This document shows positions 14,996 to 25,084 of a DNA stretch of 40,126 bases, one piece after another. The position numbers and the translations under genes were made by a program. How positions within the stretch are numbered: the stretch's first letter is position 1; each line of letters opens with the position of its first letter. The DNA comes from SMWD01 sp051008895 (GTDB lineage Bacteria > Pseudomonadota > Gammaproteobacteria > Steroidobacterales > GCA-2729495), in NCBI GenBank assembly GCA_051008895.1, contig JBPCXI010000137.1, positions 1 through 40,126 on the forward strand, written 5' to 3'. Below the pieces are notes generated by a model that did not search any database, was not told the origin of the DNA, and saw only the letters and a program-made list of their open reading frames with translations.

Positions 14996-16068
14996 GTCTT
15001 TATATGTCTGCGCTCGTGCGCGGCGACGATTGCGGCGTAGATATCCATATACCGGCTCGTCATCCGCGCGGGTGAAAAATCCGCGGCCTTGTTCTCATTC
15101 GCACGCCCGATCGCCTCTCTGAGGCCAGCTTCACGGTAAAGCCTGCCAATCGCATACTCGAGTGCCGGGATGTCGTCCGGCGCAACCAGCAGCCCGTTCG
15201 TGCCGTCGTCGACGATCTCCGGAATGCCGCCGACGTGCGTCGCGGCAATCGGCAGTCCGAATTCGAACGCATCGAGCAGGATCGAGCCGAGACCCTCGTG
15301 CCTCGAAGGATAAATAAACGCGTCGAAGGCCGCCAGATAATTACCGACGTCGTCGACCTGCCCCGTGAACATGACGTTCTCCAGGCCATTCGCCGCGTGC
15401 TTCAGCATCGATTCGTCCCGACCGCTGCCGACCAGAACGAAGCGCAGACCCGGCATGGCGGCGGCCACACGCTTGGCGACGGCGATGATCTGCAACTGGC
15501 CCTTGTGCGAGTCGTCCAGCGCGCCAATGTGACCGACGACGAAATCTCCGCCGAAATCCGCGCGCAGCTCATCGACCCGCGCGGGTTCGGCGCGCAGGCC
15601 GCTGCTCGAATCGGGCACGACCCTCCAGTCGATGTCTGCCGCCAGCGCGTCGATCGATGCGCCGATCGCGGCAGAGACGGGCACGACCAGCTCGGCCCGC
15701 CGATACATCGCCCGATTGGCCCGAGTATGACGCGGCCCTTTCTGCACGCGCCGCGTGACGACGTAGGGGATGCCGCGCAGGACCGAATTCAACCACGCCG
15801 ACTGTATCGCGCGGCCCTCGTGGACATGCACGAGATCGCAGGCGCGCAACGCGGCCGCCCCGGCGATCGCATTCGCGGCCACCTCCGTAATCGTAAGGCC
15901 GGGAACGGAGCGACAACGCTGCGCAAGGGGCTGATCGCGACGGCAGACGAGGCGCTGTGGCCAGCCTCGCTCGGCGAGCCCCTCGATCAGCAGCTGGGTC
16001 TGGCGCTCGCCACCCCGGTAACCGCGCGCGAGGTTGGCGTGCGCGATACGGATGAATTCGTCCGACAT
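14992..16068 (-). CDS. Glycosyltransferase family 4 protein
   Basis: This 358-aa GT-B glycosyltransferase is probably cytosolic and acts on LPS core or a related glycan. The N-terminal half has a Gly-rich RGYRGGERQTQLL loop typical of GT4. The C-terminal half has FVLVGSGRDE, FIYPSRHEGLGSILLDAFEFG, containing the E-x7-E motif, and HVGGIPEIVDDGTNGLL. The acceptor and sugar cannot be deduced. Its four-base overlap with hldD and its place between a CHCC zinc-finger gene and hldD-waaF point to core assembly. Confidence 0.85.
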   Translation of the reverse strand: MSDEFIRIAHANLARGYRGGERQTQLLIEGLAERGWPQRLVCRRDQPLAQRCRSVPGLTITEVAANAIAGAAALRACDLVHVHEGRAIQSAWLNSVLRGIPYVVTRRVQKGPRHTRANRAMYRRAELVVPVSAAIGASIDALAADIDWRVVPDSSSGLRAEPARVDELRADFGGDFVVGHIGALDDSHKGQLQIIAVAKRVAAAMPGLRFVLVGSGRDESMLKHAANGLENVMFTGQVDDVGNYLAAFDAFIYPSRHEGLGSILLDAFEFGLPIAATHVGGIPEIVDDGTNGLLVAPDDIPALEYAIGRLYREAGLREAIGRANENKAADFSPARMTSRYMDIYAAIVAAHERRHIKT

Positions 16069-16098
16069 GCTGACGAAGTCAGCCGCGACGGCGGCCGC

Positions 16099-16308
16099 CT
16101 ACTCGTCGACGAGCGTGTACAACGCCCCGCAATAGGGGCACTTGGAAGTCCCTTCCTTTTCAATCGGCAGATAGACCTTCGGATGCGAGTTCCACAGATA
16201 CATCCCCGGCATCGGACACGACAACGGCAAATCCGCTCGCGTGACGCTGTATTGGTGCTCGGCGTTCGGCTGCACCAGGCTGTCCTGCGCTGTACCTGCG
16301 TTGGTCAT
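16099..16308 (-). CDS. Small CHCC zinc-finger domain protein
   Basis: This 69-aa protein belongs to the zf-CHCC family, also found as a subunit of mitochondrial complex I. Ligands are visible as Cys in LSCPMPG, His in NSHPKVYL and the pair in CPYCGALYTL. The frame is open to 16506, but the real start is the ATG at 16308 with GGAG four bases upstream; the extension overlaps glnE and reads as noise. In many gammaproteobacteria a gene of this family sits between glnE/ilvE and LPS genes, as here. Its function is not established; a structural or metal-binding role is likely. Confidence 0.85.
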   Translation of the reverse strand: MTNAGTAQDSLVQPNAEHQYSVTRADLPLSCPMPGMYLWNSHPKVYLPIEKEGTSKCPYCGALYTLVDE

Positions 16309-16375
16309 TGAACTCCACTCATGCTTGGTCGGTGTCGGCGAGGTCGCGATTATAACAGCGCCGAAACCCTCGCCG

Positions 16376-19264
16376 TCAGCCGAAGACTTTGCGCCACGCG
16401 TCGCGCACGACATCCGGAAGATTCTCCACCTCGACCCGCGGCGCGACGGCCGCGTGCCCGGCAAGCGCCAGGCGGTGGATACGCCGCCGATAGGTACGAT
16501 AAGCATCGGCCAGCCGCTCGGCGTCGTCCGCGGGCAGTATCTCCGCCTGCGCCAGCGCCTCCAGCTGCCGGATGTTGTCAGAGTAGTGCACCAGGTCGTG
16601 ATGCTCGCGGGCTTCCTGCAAGACGAGATACTGAACGATGAACTCGATGTCGGTCACGCCGCCTCGTCCCTGCTTGAGATCGAACAGCTCTGCCGTTTCC
16701 TTGCTGAGCTCGGCGCGCATCTTCACGCGCATTTCGGCAACGTCAGCCTTGAGGGAGTCCTTGCGCACGTGGTGGGTCAGCGTCGTGGTGCGAATCGCGT
16801 CGAAAGCGGCGCGGAGCGACTCGCTGCCGGCGACCGCGCGGCCCCGCAACAGCGCCTGATGCTCCCAGGTCCAGGCTTCTTCGCGCTGGTAACGCTCGAA
16901 TGCCTGCAGGCTTGATACCAGCAGGCCGGATTTGCCGTTGGGGCGCAGCCGCGTGTCGACCTCGTATAGGCCGCCCGAGGCCGTCGCCATCGTCAGAATG
17001 TGGATGATCCGCTGCGCGAGGCGCACGAAGAATGTCGCGTTGTCGAGGCACTTGTCACCGTTGGTCTGCTGCTGCTCGCCGGCGGAATCATGCAAAAAGA
17101 CGATGTCGAGATCCGAGCCGTAACCGAGTTCGAGCCCGCCGAGCTTGCCGTACGCAACGATGATGAATTTCGCAACGCGATCCTCACCGTCGACTCGACA
17201 GCACGGGCTGCCGTGCTTATCCGTCATCTCGAACCAGGCGAGTTCGAGCGCGGCGCCGAGTACCAGTTCCGCAATGTCGGTTAGCCGGTCACTTACCTTC
17301 ATCAGCGGCAACGCGCCACTGAGGTCGGCGACCGCAACCCGAAACACGGCCGCCTGCTGGAAGTTCCGGAGCGCGTCGCGGCGTGCCTCACCGTCCTCGA
17401 GGGGCGCGGCGGACAGCCGCGCCGCGAGGTCGTCGGCGAACGTCTCGTGACCCGGGGCATCGAGAAAAATCCGCGCATCCAGCAACTCGTCGAGCAGCAA
17501 CGGGTGCGTCGCGACCTGCCGCACCAGGAAGCCGCTCTTCGCGCACAGGTTGACCAGGCGCTTCAGCGCCTCCGGATTCTCGTTCAACAGGGCGAAGTAC
17601 GCCGACCGGCGACCAATCGACTCGACGATGGTCAATGCCCCGATGAGCGCATCCATCGGCTCCGACTCGGCGCCGGCGAGCGTAACGATTGCCGGCATCA
17701 GCATGTCGAGCCGCTGCCGCCCGTGTTCGTCGAGTCGCAGATAGAAACCGCTGTCGCGAAACGCCGCCAGCCGCACGATCGGTTCTTGCGCATCGGTATA
17801 GCCGAGCTCGAGCAGCAAACCGGCCAACGTTTCATCCGGAGCGCCCGCCGCCCACGCGCGAATCAGTTTGGCGCTCGGTTCGATCGCCTCCTGCTCGTCG
17901 GTGCCGGCGAGAACGATATCGTGAAAGCTCGTCGATACGAGATGACGTTGCTCCGTCAGGCTCTCGGCCAACGCCTCCCAGTCCGGGTAACCCATCGCCA
18001 ATGTCAGCCGGGCCCGGTTGACGTCGTCACTCGGGATGTCATGCGTCTGGCGATCGTTGATCGCCTGCAGCCGGTTCTCGAACTGACGCAGGAACAGGTA
18101 TGCATCGCGCAGGTCATCGGCAACGTCCTGCGGCAGACAACCCGGTCGCACCAGCTTGCGTAATGCCGGTAACAATTCTCGCTCCTGCAACTCGGCGACC
18201 GACCCGCCGCGCACCAGCTGCAAGGTCTGCACGATGAACTCGACCTCGCGTATCCCGCCGCGGCCGAGCTTGACGTTGTCGCGGAATTCCTTGCGCCGAA
18301 CTTCTGCTTCGATCATTGACTTCATGTCACGCAGCGAGTCGAATACGCCGTAATCGAGATAACGCCGATAAACGAAGGGCCGGAGAACGTCCCGATAAAG
18401 CGACTCGGTTTCCTCCCACTCGTTGATAACGCGAGCCTTCACGTAGGCATAACGCTCCCAGTCACGCCCGTGCTGGGCCAGGTACGATTCGAACGCCGCA
18501 ACGCTGACCGCGAGCGGCCCGGCTTCGCCGAACGGCCGCAGGCGCGTGTCGACACGGTACACGAAGCCGTCGGACGTCTTCTTGCTGAGGTACGCCACCA
18601 CATGCTGCGCCAGAAAGCGGAAGAATTCCTCGTTACTCTTCGGCCGATCTCCGTCAGTTTCGCCGTGATCCGAGAATAGAAATACAAGGTCGACGTCTGA
18701 AGAAAAATTGAGTTCGCGTCCGCCGAGCTTGCCCATGCCCAGCACCGCGAAACCCGCCTCGCGCCCGTCCGCCGTCAGCGGCCGGCCGTGCTTCGCAACC
18801 AGCGTCGACCGCGCGCGTTCGACGGCCGCGCATATGCACGTGTCGGCCAGCGCCGACAGCTCCGAGAGTGTCTCCTCGCAGGTCGCCGCGTGCGTCAGGT
18901 TGCGCCACGCAATGCGCACCAGTTCGCGATGCCGAAACAACCGCAGCGTCTTTTCGAACGGCGCATCGCCCGCCGGCGCGCCGTCCAGCTCGCGGGACAG
19001 CGAATCGCGCAGTTCATGTGCGGCGAGCGGCCGCTGCAGCCGGCCGTCCGCAACCAGTTCGGCGAGCAAATCCGGATAGCGCTCCAGCGTATCGCCGACG
19101 TACTGACTGCACGCGACGACCCGGATGCATGCGTCCGCGAGCGCGGCATCGGACTCTACGACTTGTCGCAGCGCGGGTTTGTCTGCGCAACGATCCAGCC
19201 AGTTTTGCACGCCGTCCCGCAATACGTCGGGCAACGAAACAAGGTCAGGTTTAGCGGCGGCCAT
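16376..19264 (-). CDS. glnE: Bifunctional glutamine synthetase adenylyltransferase/adenylyl-removing enzyme GlnE
   Basis: GlnE controls glutamine synthetase by adding or removing AMP in response to PII and glutamine. The 962-aa protein (E. coli 946 aa) has two nucleotidyltransferase domains. The N-terminal adenylyl-removing domain shows GMGKLGGRELNFSSDVDLVF at about residue 175. The C-terminal adenylyltransferase domain shows AYGKLGGLELGYGSDLDIVF at about residue 705. Both aspartate pairs are intact. RLRPFGEAGPL and RLRPNGKSGLL, the matching downstream motifs of each half, are also present. It starts at the ATG at 19264 and is the first gene of the glnE / zinc-finger / glycosyltransferase / hldD / waaF run. 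Confidence 0.96.
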   Translation of the reverse strand: MAAAKPDLVSLPDVLRDGVQNWLDRCADKPALRQVVESDAALADACIRVVACSQYVGDTLERYPDLLAELVADGRLQRPLAAHELRDSLSRELDGAPAGDAPFEKTLRLFRHRELVRIAWRNLTHAATCEETLSELSALADTCICAAVERARSTLVAKHGRPLTADGREAGFAVLGMGKLGGRELNFSSDVDLVFLFSDHGETDGDRPKSNEEFFRFLAQHVVAYLSKKTSDGFVYRVDTRLRPFGEAGPLAVSVAAFESYLAQHGRDWERYAYVKARVINEWEETESLYRDVLRPFVYRRYLDYGVFDSLRDMKSMIEAEVRRKEFRDNVKLGRGGIREVEFIVQTLQLVRGGSVAELQERELLPALRKLVRPGCLPQDVADDLRDAYLFLRQFENRLQAINDRQTHDIPSDDVNRARLTLAMGYPDWEALAESLTEQRHLVSTSFHDIVLAGTDEQEAIEPSAKLIRAWAAGAPDETLAGLLLELGYTDAQEPIVRLAAFRDSGFYLRLDEHGRQRLDMLMPAIVTLAGAESEPMDALIGALTIVESIGRRSAYFALLNENPEALKRLVNLCAKSGFLVRQVATHPLLLDELLDARIFLDAPGHETFADDLAARLSAAPLEDGEARRDALRNFQQAAVFRVAVADLSGALPLMKVSDRLTDIAELVLGAALELAWFEMTDKHGSPCCRVDGEDRVAKFIIVAYGKLGGLELGYGSDLDIVFLHDSAGEQQQTNGDKCLDNATFFVRLAQRIIHILTMATASGGLYEVDTRLRPNGKSGLLVSSLQAFERYQREEAWTWEHQALLRGRAVAGSESLRAAFDAIRTTTLTHHVRKDSLKADVAEMRVKMRAELSKETAELFDLKQGRGGVTDIEFIVQYLVLQEAREHHDLVHYSDNIRQLEALAQAEILPADDAERLADAYRTYRRRIHRLALAGHAAVAPRVEVENLPDVVRDAWRKVFG

Positions 19265-19384
19265 CGACAGAACGTTTTACTGCTATCGTAAACACAAATA
19301 AATCAGATCTTTGCCGGACTCTTCTCTGAAAACAAATCAAACGATTCTTCGGCGCTGAAAAACCGGAACTCTGGGCCCGAATTC

Positions 19385-19446
19385 GCGCGCCCGGGCGCGC
19401 TTGACAGCGCTGAGGCATTACGCCAATTTTGCGTAAACAATAATTA
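19385..19446 (+). promoter_or_regulatory. Possible promoter/operator region of the orphan 212-aa gene
   Basis: A 16-bp perfect palindrome of alternating GC (19385-19400) directly abuts a consensus -35 TTGACA (19401-19406). At normal spacing the -10 is poor. A dyad TTACGC-N7-GCGTAA (19418-19436) lies where RNA polymerase would sit, followed by AT-rich DNA (TAATTA at 19441-19446). This arrangement suggests a regulated promoter; the exact start is not determined. Confidence 0.4.
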
Positions 19447-19495
19447 GAAACATGCCCCGTTTCACATAATAAAAAACCATAACAGGGATATCACG

Positions 19496-20134
19496 ATGCG
19501 CCCTCGTGTCCTTTGTCCGAAAGCTTACATGAATGTGTCGGAGTCCCGGATCGAACACGTCCGCTGGTCCGGCGATGATGACGAACGCAGCTTCCTCGAG
19601 CGACTGTTCGAGAAGAAGTCGACGTACCGGAGCTGGGAGTCGTCCCACTTCGGCCTGATGAAGACCGTGGCATCCGGTAACACGCCGCGGGGACATATCT
19701 ACGGGCTGCGCAAGGCGCGACTGGCGCTGATCCAGCGCCAGGCTCTGTTTTGCCTGATGCGCGACGAGTACCTCAGTATTCATGACCGCCAGGTGCTGAT
19801 GTCGGCGTTTCATTCCGGCACCGACTATTCCAAGGCGATCGTACTGGAGCACGCGCGCTTCCTCCGCTCCCAATCCAGCCTGCTTTGCACCGAGTATCTT
19901 GGCGAGACGCTGATGGATGACGGCCGGTTCAATACGGAAATTGAACGCTACACCGAAGATTACGCCGAATTCTTTTCGCTCTACTGCCATTGGATCCTGG
20001 CCCAGGATCGCGGGCAGGAATATGCGCTGCAGCCCGTGATCTGGGAAATGAAATACAAGCTGGCGCAAGCGCGCAATGAGCTCATGCGCATGCCGATCGC
20101 GGCCGACCGCCGCCGCTCGCGACGCTACATGTAA
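19496..20134 (+). CDS. Unknown 212-aa protein, monocistronic
   Basis: The ATG at 19496 has AGGGA seven bases upstream. The product is soluble, probably all-helical, rich in aromatic and charged residues, with no signal peptide or membrane segment. Segments such as RKARLALIQRQALFCLMRDEY and a Tyr/Glu/Phe-rich stretch near YTEDYAEFFSLYCHWILAQD look like a helical bundle core. The C-terminus is basic (RRRSRRYM), which could contact nucleic acid. No known domain is recognised. It stands alone, with its own upstream region and a strong terminator behind it, so it is an independently regulated unit. Confidence 0.75.
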   Translation: MRPRVLCPKAYMNVSESRIEHVRWSGDDDERSFLERLFEKKSTYRSWESSHFGLMKTVASGNTPRGHIYGLRKARLALIQRQALFCLMRDEYLSIHDRQVLMSAFHSGTDYSKAIVLEHARFLRSQSSLLCTEYLGETLMDDGRFNTEIERYTEDYAEFFSLYCHWILAQDRGQEYALQPVIWEMKYKLAQARNELMRMPIAADRRRSRRYM

Positions 20135-20148
20135 CCTCGTGACAAGAA

Positions 20149-20178
20149 AAAAGCCCCGCCGTTGCCGGCGGGGCTTTT
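20149..20178. terminator. Bidirectional intrinsic terminator between the 212-aa gene and groL
   Basis: A 12-bp perfect stem (arms 20149-20160 and 20167-20178, GC-rich core GCCCCGCC/GGCGGGGC) has a 6-nt loop. It is flanked by A residues on the left and T residues on the right, so it has a U tract on both strands. It serves the plus-strand gene ending at 20134 and groL ending at 20213. Confidence 0.93.
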
Positions 20179-20212
20179 GTTCTGGAGTCTGACTCCGAAA
20201 CGGCGCGATGCG

Positions 20213-21856
<1,644 letters not shown>

Positions 21857-21898
21857 TTGCCTGCTCTCCTGTAATTTCTGGTTCGTTAGCCTGAATTT

Positions 21899-22189
21899 CT
21901 AGCTTTCGATGACAGCCATAACCTCGTCTTCTTTCATGACGAGTAGCTCTTCACCGTCAACCTTGACTTCGGTGCCGCTGTATTTGCCGAACAGCACCTT
22001 GTCACCCGCCTTAAGATCCAGCGAGCGAATCTCGCCCGATTCCAGATGCTTGCCGTTGCCGACGGCGATGACTTCGCCCTTGATCGGCTTTTCGGTGGCG
22101 CTGTCGGGGATCACGATGCCGCCCGGGGACGTGCGTTCTTCTTCCATCCGGCGGATGATGACTCGATCATGAAGCGGTCGAATCTTCAT
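21899..22189 (-). CDS. groS: Co-chaperonin GroES (10 kDa)
   Basis: GroES is the heptameric lid of GroEL. The 96-aa product (E. coli 97) has the N-terminal MKIRPLHDRVIIRR, the mobile-loop region around EERTSPGGIVIPDSA that contacts GroEL, and the EVIAVGNG strand. The ATG at 22189 has a perfect AGGAGG (22198-22203) eight bases upstream, consistent with very high expression. It is the first gene of groESL. Confidence 0.99.
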   Translation of the reverse strand: MKIRPLHDRVIIRRMEEERTSPGGIVIPDSATEKPIKGEVIAVGNGKHLESGEIRSLDLKAGDKVLFGKYSGTEVKVDGEELLVMKEDEVMAVIES

Positions 22190-22242
22190 GGTAAAAACCT
22201 CCTGAGTTGAATTCTGTAGCCCTGATCAGGACGAGATTGTTG

Positions 22243-22269
22243 TTAGCACTCGCCCCGAAGGAGTGCCAA
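22243..22269 (-). promoter_or_regulatory. CIRCE operator (HrcA binding site) of groESL
   Basis: TTAGCACTC (22243-22251), a 9-base spacer and GAGTGCCAA (22261-22269) match the CIRCE consensus TTAGCACTC-N9-GAGTGCTAA with one mismatch. It lies 53 bases upstream of the groS ATG and over the expected transcription start. This implies repression by HrcA, whose gene is not in the window. Confidence 0.93.
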
Positions 22270-22296
22270 TCATAGCGGCGAAATTGCCGATTTCAA
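22269..22296 (-). promoter_or_regulatory. groESL promoter, sigma70 type
   Basis: Read on the minus strand, a -35 TTGAAA (22291-22296) and a -10 TATGAT (22269-22274) are separated by 16 bases, each with five of six consensus bases. The -10 touches the CIRCE element. CTTGAAA also equals the -35 of sigma32 promoters, but the matching -10 is poor, so HrcA is the better-supported control. Confidence 0.75.
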
Positions 22297-22517
22297 GGGG
22301 CAGGCGATGCGGAAGGCTATCGGCCGGCCGATCGAGCTGACAATCCGGACAGAAGATCAGGCCGACTTTTTGCTGCATTGCGGTAGCCGGTATCGCGCGG
22401 CCCTCCCATAATGAGCGGCATGCCCATGACAGAACCCGCGGCCGGGGCTATTCTTGCCCGCATCTCGCGGCCGCAAGCCCCGGGAACCTGTTGTCGAAGA
22501 CCGTGTCGGAAATTGAA

Positions 22518-22838
22518 ATGAACAGCGAATACCTGGTCGTGCTGTGTACGTGCCCGACCGCGGGCGACGCGGACGCGGTCGCGACCGCGCTGCTCGAGCA
22601 GCAGCTGGCCGCATGCGTCAACCGCGTGCCCGGCGTCCACTCGATGTACCGCTGGGAAGGCAAGGTCGAACAGGACGACGAAGTGATGCTGGTCATCAAG
22701 ACCGCGAGGCGTCATTTCGAGCGGCTCGAGGCCGCGGTGCGCACGCTGCACCCGCATGAGGTGCCGGAAATTATCGGGTTGCCCGTTGTCGTCGGTTCGC
22801 GCGGGTACCTCGACTGGATCGGAGAATCGGTAAGTTGA
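22518..22838 (+). CDS. cutA: Divalent-cation tolerance protein CutA
   Basis: CutA is a small trimeric PII-like protein linked to copper tolerance in E. coli; its true role is unsettled. The 106-aa product shows VVLCTCPTAGDADAVATALL, QQLAACVNRVPGVHSMYRW, GKVEQDDEVMLVIKT, and the C-terminal LHPHEVPEIIGLPVV. The ATG at 22518 has GGA seven bases upstream and matches the usual length; a TTG at 22491 would add nine residues. Its stop overlaps the dsbD start by four bases. The cutA-dsbD pairing is common in gammaproteobacteria. Confidence 0.94.
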   Translation: MNSEYLVVLCTCPTAGDADAVATALLEQQLAACVNRVPGVHSMYRWEGKVEQDDEVMLVIKTARRHFERLEAAVRTLHPHEVPEIIGLPVVVGSRGYLDWIGESVS

Positions 22839-25084
22839 TCAAGCGAGTTCTAGTTGCCACAGCCCTGATCCTCGTTGCCGCGAACGCAGTGGCGAAGCAG
22901 GACATCCTGCGGCCGGAGCAGGCGTTTCGCTACGACGTGCGCGCGGACGCCGACGAAGTCATCGTGCAATGGGACATTGAGCCCGAACATTACCTGTACA
23001 AAGAGCGCATGAGTTACGCGAGCCGCAGCGCGAATGTCACGCTCGGCGATGCGGTCCTGCCCGCCGGCAAGCCTTACGCCGACGAGTTTTTCGGCGAGAT
23101 GCACATTTACCGGAATGCGGCCGAGGTGCGTATCCCGATCGTCGACCTGGGCCCGGGCGCGGATCAACTCGAACTGGAAATCCGCTCGCAGGGCTGCGCC
23201 GACATCGGGCTCTGCTACCCGCCGCAAACCTGGACGGCGAACGTAGCGCTACCCGCGACCGGCGACTCCGGTGGTGCCGGATCAGGCGCGCTGTCGCGCC
23301 TGATGTCGAACGGCATCGACCGCGATGAACCGCTGCCGCCCGAGCAGGCATTCCGCCCGCTCGTCGAGATCGTCGACCCGTTTAACCTGCGCGTCGAGTG
23401 GCAGATCGAGAACGGTTACTACCTGTACCGCGACAGTCTCGCGGTGCGGACCGACGGCGATTCGGTCGCCGCCGGCGCGCCGATCATGCCCGCCGGCACA
23501 ACGACCTGGGACGAACACTTCGGCGAGACGCAGGTGTTCTACGACACGGTCACGATGGACGTGCCACTTTCGCGCTCGTCGCCGGCCGCGGCAACGGTGC
23601 CGTTGACGCTCGAATACCAGGGCTGCAAGACCGACAGCATTTGCTATCCGCCGGAGACCGTGTCTCTGACCGTTGACCTGCCGGCCGCGAGCGCCAGCGA
23701 CGAACCGCGCGCGCTCGCGCCTGACGGCGGGGCGAACGGCGGCGAGATCGTATCCGAGCAGGACCGGCTGTCGAACCTGATCCTCAACGGCAACCTGCTC
23801 GCGGTGCTCGCGACGTTCGCCGGACTCGGGCTGCTGCTCGCCTTCACGCCCTGCGTACTGCCGATGGTGCCGATCCTGTCGGGCATCATCGCCGGCCAGG
23901 GGAAGGACGTCACGACCGGCAAGGCATTTGCGCTGTCGCTGACCTACGTACTCGGCATGGCGCTGACCTACACCGCAGCCGGTGCCGCTTTCGGCGCGAT
24001 GGGCGGACAGATTCAGGCGGCGCTGCAGAAGCCCTGGATCATCGTTGGTGTCGCCGGTTTGTTCGTCGCCCTCGCGATGTCGATGTTCGGCTTTTATGAA
24101 ATGCAGGTGCCGGCCGCGCTGCAGACGCGCCTGTCGATGATCAGCAACCGGCAGAAAGCCGGCACTTACGTCGGCACCGCAATCATGGGCGTGCTGTCCG
24201 CGTTGATCGTGACAACCTGCGTCGCGCCGCCGCTGGTCGCGTCGATGACGGTCATCGCGCAGGCAGGGGACGTGACGCGAGGCGCGCTGTCGCTGTTCGC
24301 GATGAGCCTCGGCATGGGCCTGCCACTGCTCGTCATAGGCACGTCGGCCGGTCGGTTGCTGCCCAAAGCCGGCGGGTGGATGGACAAGGTCAAGGGCGCG
24401 TTCGGTTTCATGATGCTCGGTCTCGCGATCTGGATGCTCGAGCGCATCCTGCCGGGCTCCGTCACGATGGTGATGTGGGCGGTACTCGTGTTCATGGCCG
24501 GCGTGTTCCTTGGCGCCTTCGACTCGCTTGGCGAGACCGCGACGCCGACGCGCAGATTCGGCAAGGGCGCCGGGTTGCTCGCGTCGATCTATGGCGCGGC
24601 ACTGCTGATCGGCGCGCTGAACGGCCAGCAGAATCCGCTGCAGCCGCTGCGCTTCGGCGGGACCAGCGCGCCGGTGGTCGAACTGCAGTTCGAACGCATC
24701 AAGTCGGTCGCCGATCTCGACGCGCGGCTGCAAGCGGCGACGGCGGACGGGCGCAACGTCATGCTCGACTTCTATGCGGACTGGTGCGTGTCGTGCAAAG
24801 AGATGGAGCACTACACGTTTACGGATGAGCGCGTTCAGGACCGGCTGCGCGACACGGTGCTGCTGCAGGCCGACGTGACGGCGAACGACGAGCTCGACCA
24901 GGCACTGCTCAAGCGATTCGGTATTTTCGGCCCGCCGACAATCATGTTCTTCGACAACGTCGGCCGTGAGCGCACGAACTATCGCGTGGTCGGTTTCATG
25001 CCGGCAACGGACTTCTCCGCACACATCGACTCGGCGTTCCGGAGCGATACAGGCGTCCCTGCACGCCTGAGCGAAAACAATTGA
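22835..25084 (+). CDS. dsbD: Thiol:disulfide interchange protein DsbD with two N-terminal alpha domains
   Basis: DsbD passes electrons from cytosolic thioredoxin to periplasmic proteins. A signal peptide covers residues 1-20. Two successive immunoglobulin-like alpha domains follow, each with a CX5C pair: Cys121/Cys127 (GCADIGLCYPP) and Cys264/Cys270 (GCKTDSICYPP). The membrane beta domain carries Cys340 (FTPCVLPMVP) and Cys462 (VTTCVAPPL), spaced 122 residues as in E. coli. The periplasmic thioredoxin-like gamma domain has Cys651/Cys654 (DWCVSCKEME). E. coli DsbD (565 aa) has one alpha domain; the extra one explains the length of 749. The start is a TTG overlapping the cutA stop by four bases. 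Confidence 0.95.
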   Translation: MIKRVLVATALILVAANAVAKQDILRPEQAFRYDVRADADEVIVQWDIEPEHYLYKERMSYASRSANVTLGDAVLPAGKPYADEFFGEMHIYRNAAEVRIPIVDLGPGADQLELEIRSQGCADIGLCYPPQTWTANVALPATGDSGGAGSGALSRLMSNGIDRDEPLPPEQAFRPLVEIVDPFNLRVEWQIENGYYLYRDSLAVRTDGDSVAAGAPIMPAGTTTWDEHFGETQVFYDTVTMDVPLSRSSPAAATVPLTLEYQGCKTDSICYPPETVSLTVDLPAASASDEPRALAPDGGANGGEIVSEQDRLSNLILNGNLLAVLATFAGLGLLLAFTPCVLPMVPILSGIIAGQGKDVTTGKAFALSLTYVLGMALTYTAAGAAFGAMGGQIQAALQKPWIIVGVAGLFVALAMSMFGFYEMQVPAALQTRLSMISNRQKAGTYVGTAIMGVLSALIVTTCVAPPLVASMTVIAQAGDVTRGALSLFAMSLGMGLPLLVIGTSAGRLLPKAGGWMDKVKGAFGFMMLGLAIWMLERILPGSVTMVMWAVLVFMAGVFLGAFDSLGETATPTRRFGKGAGLLASIYGAALLIGALNGQQNPLQPLRFGGTSAPVVELQFERIKSVADLDARLQAATADGRNVMLDFYADWCVSCKEMEHYTFTDERVQDRLRDTVLLQADVTANDELDQALLKRFGIFGPPTIMFFDNVGRERTNYRVVGFMPATDFSAHIDSAFRSDTGVPARLSENN

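Noticed and set aside
23282..25024. A 580-codon minus-strand open frame opposite dsbD
   Set aside because: It is a mirror of the GC-rich dsbD coding sequence; the product is Arg/His/Gln-rich with no domain or signal.
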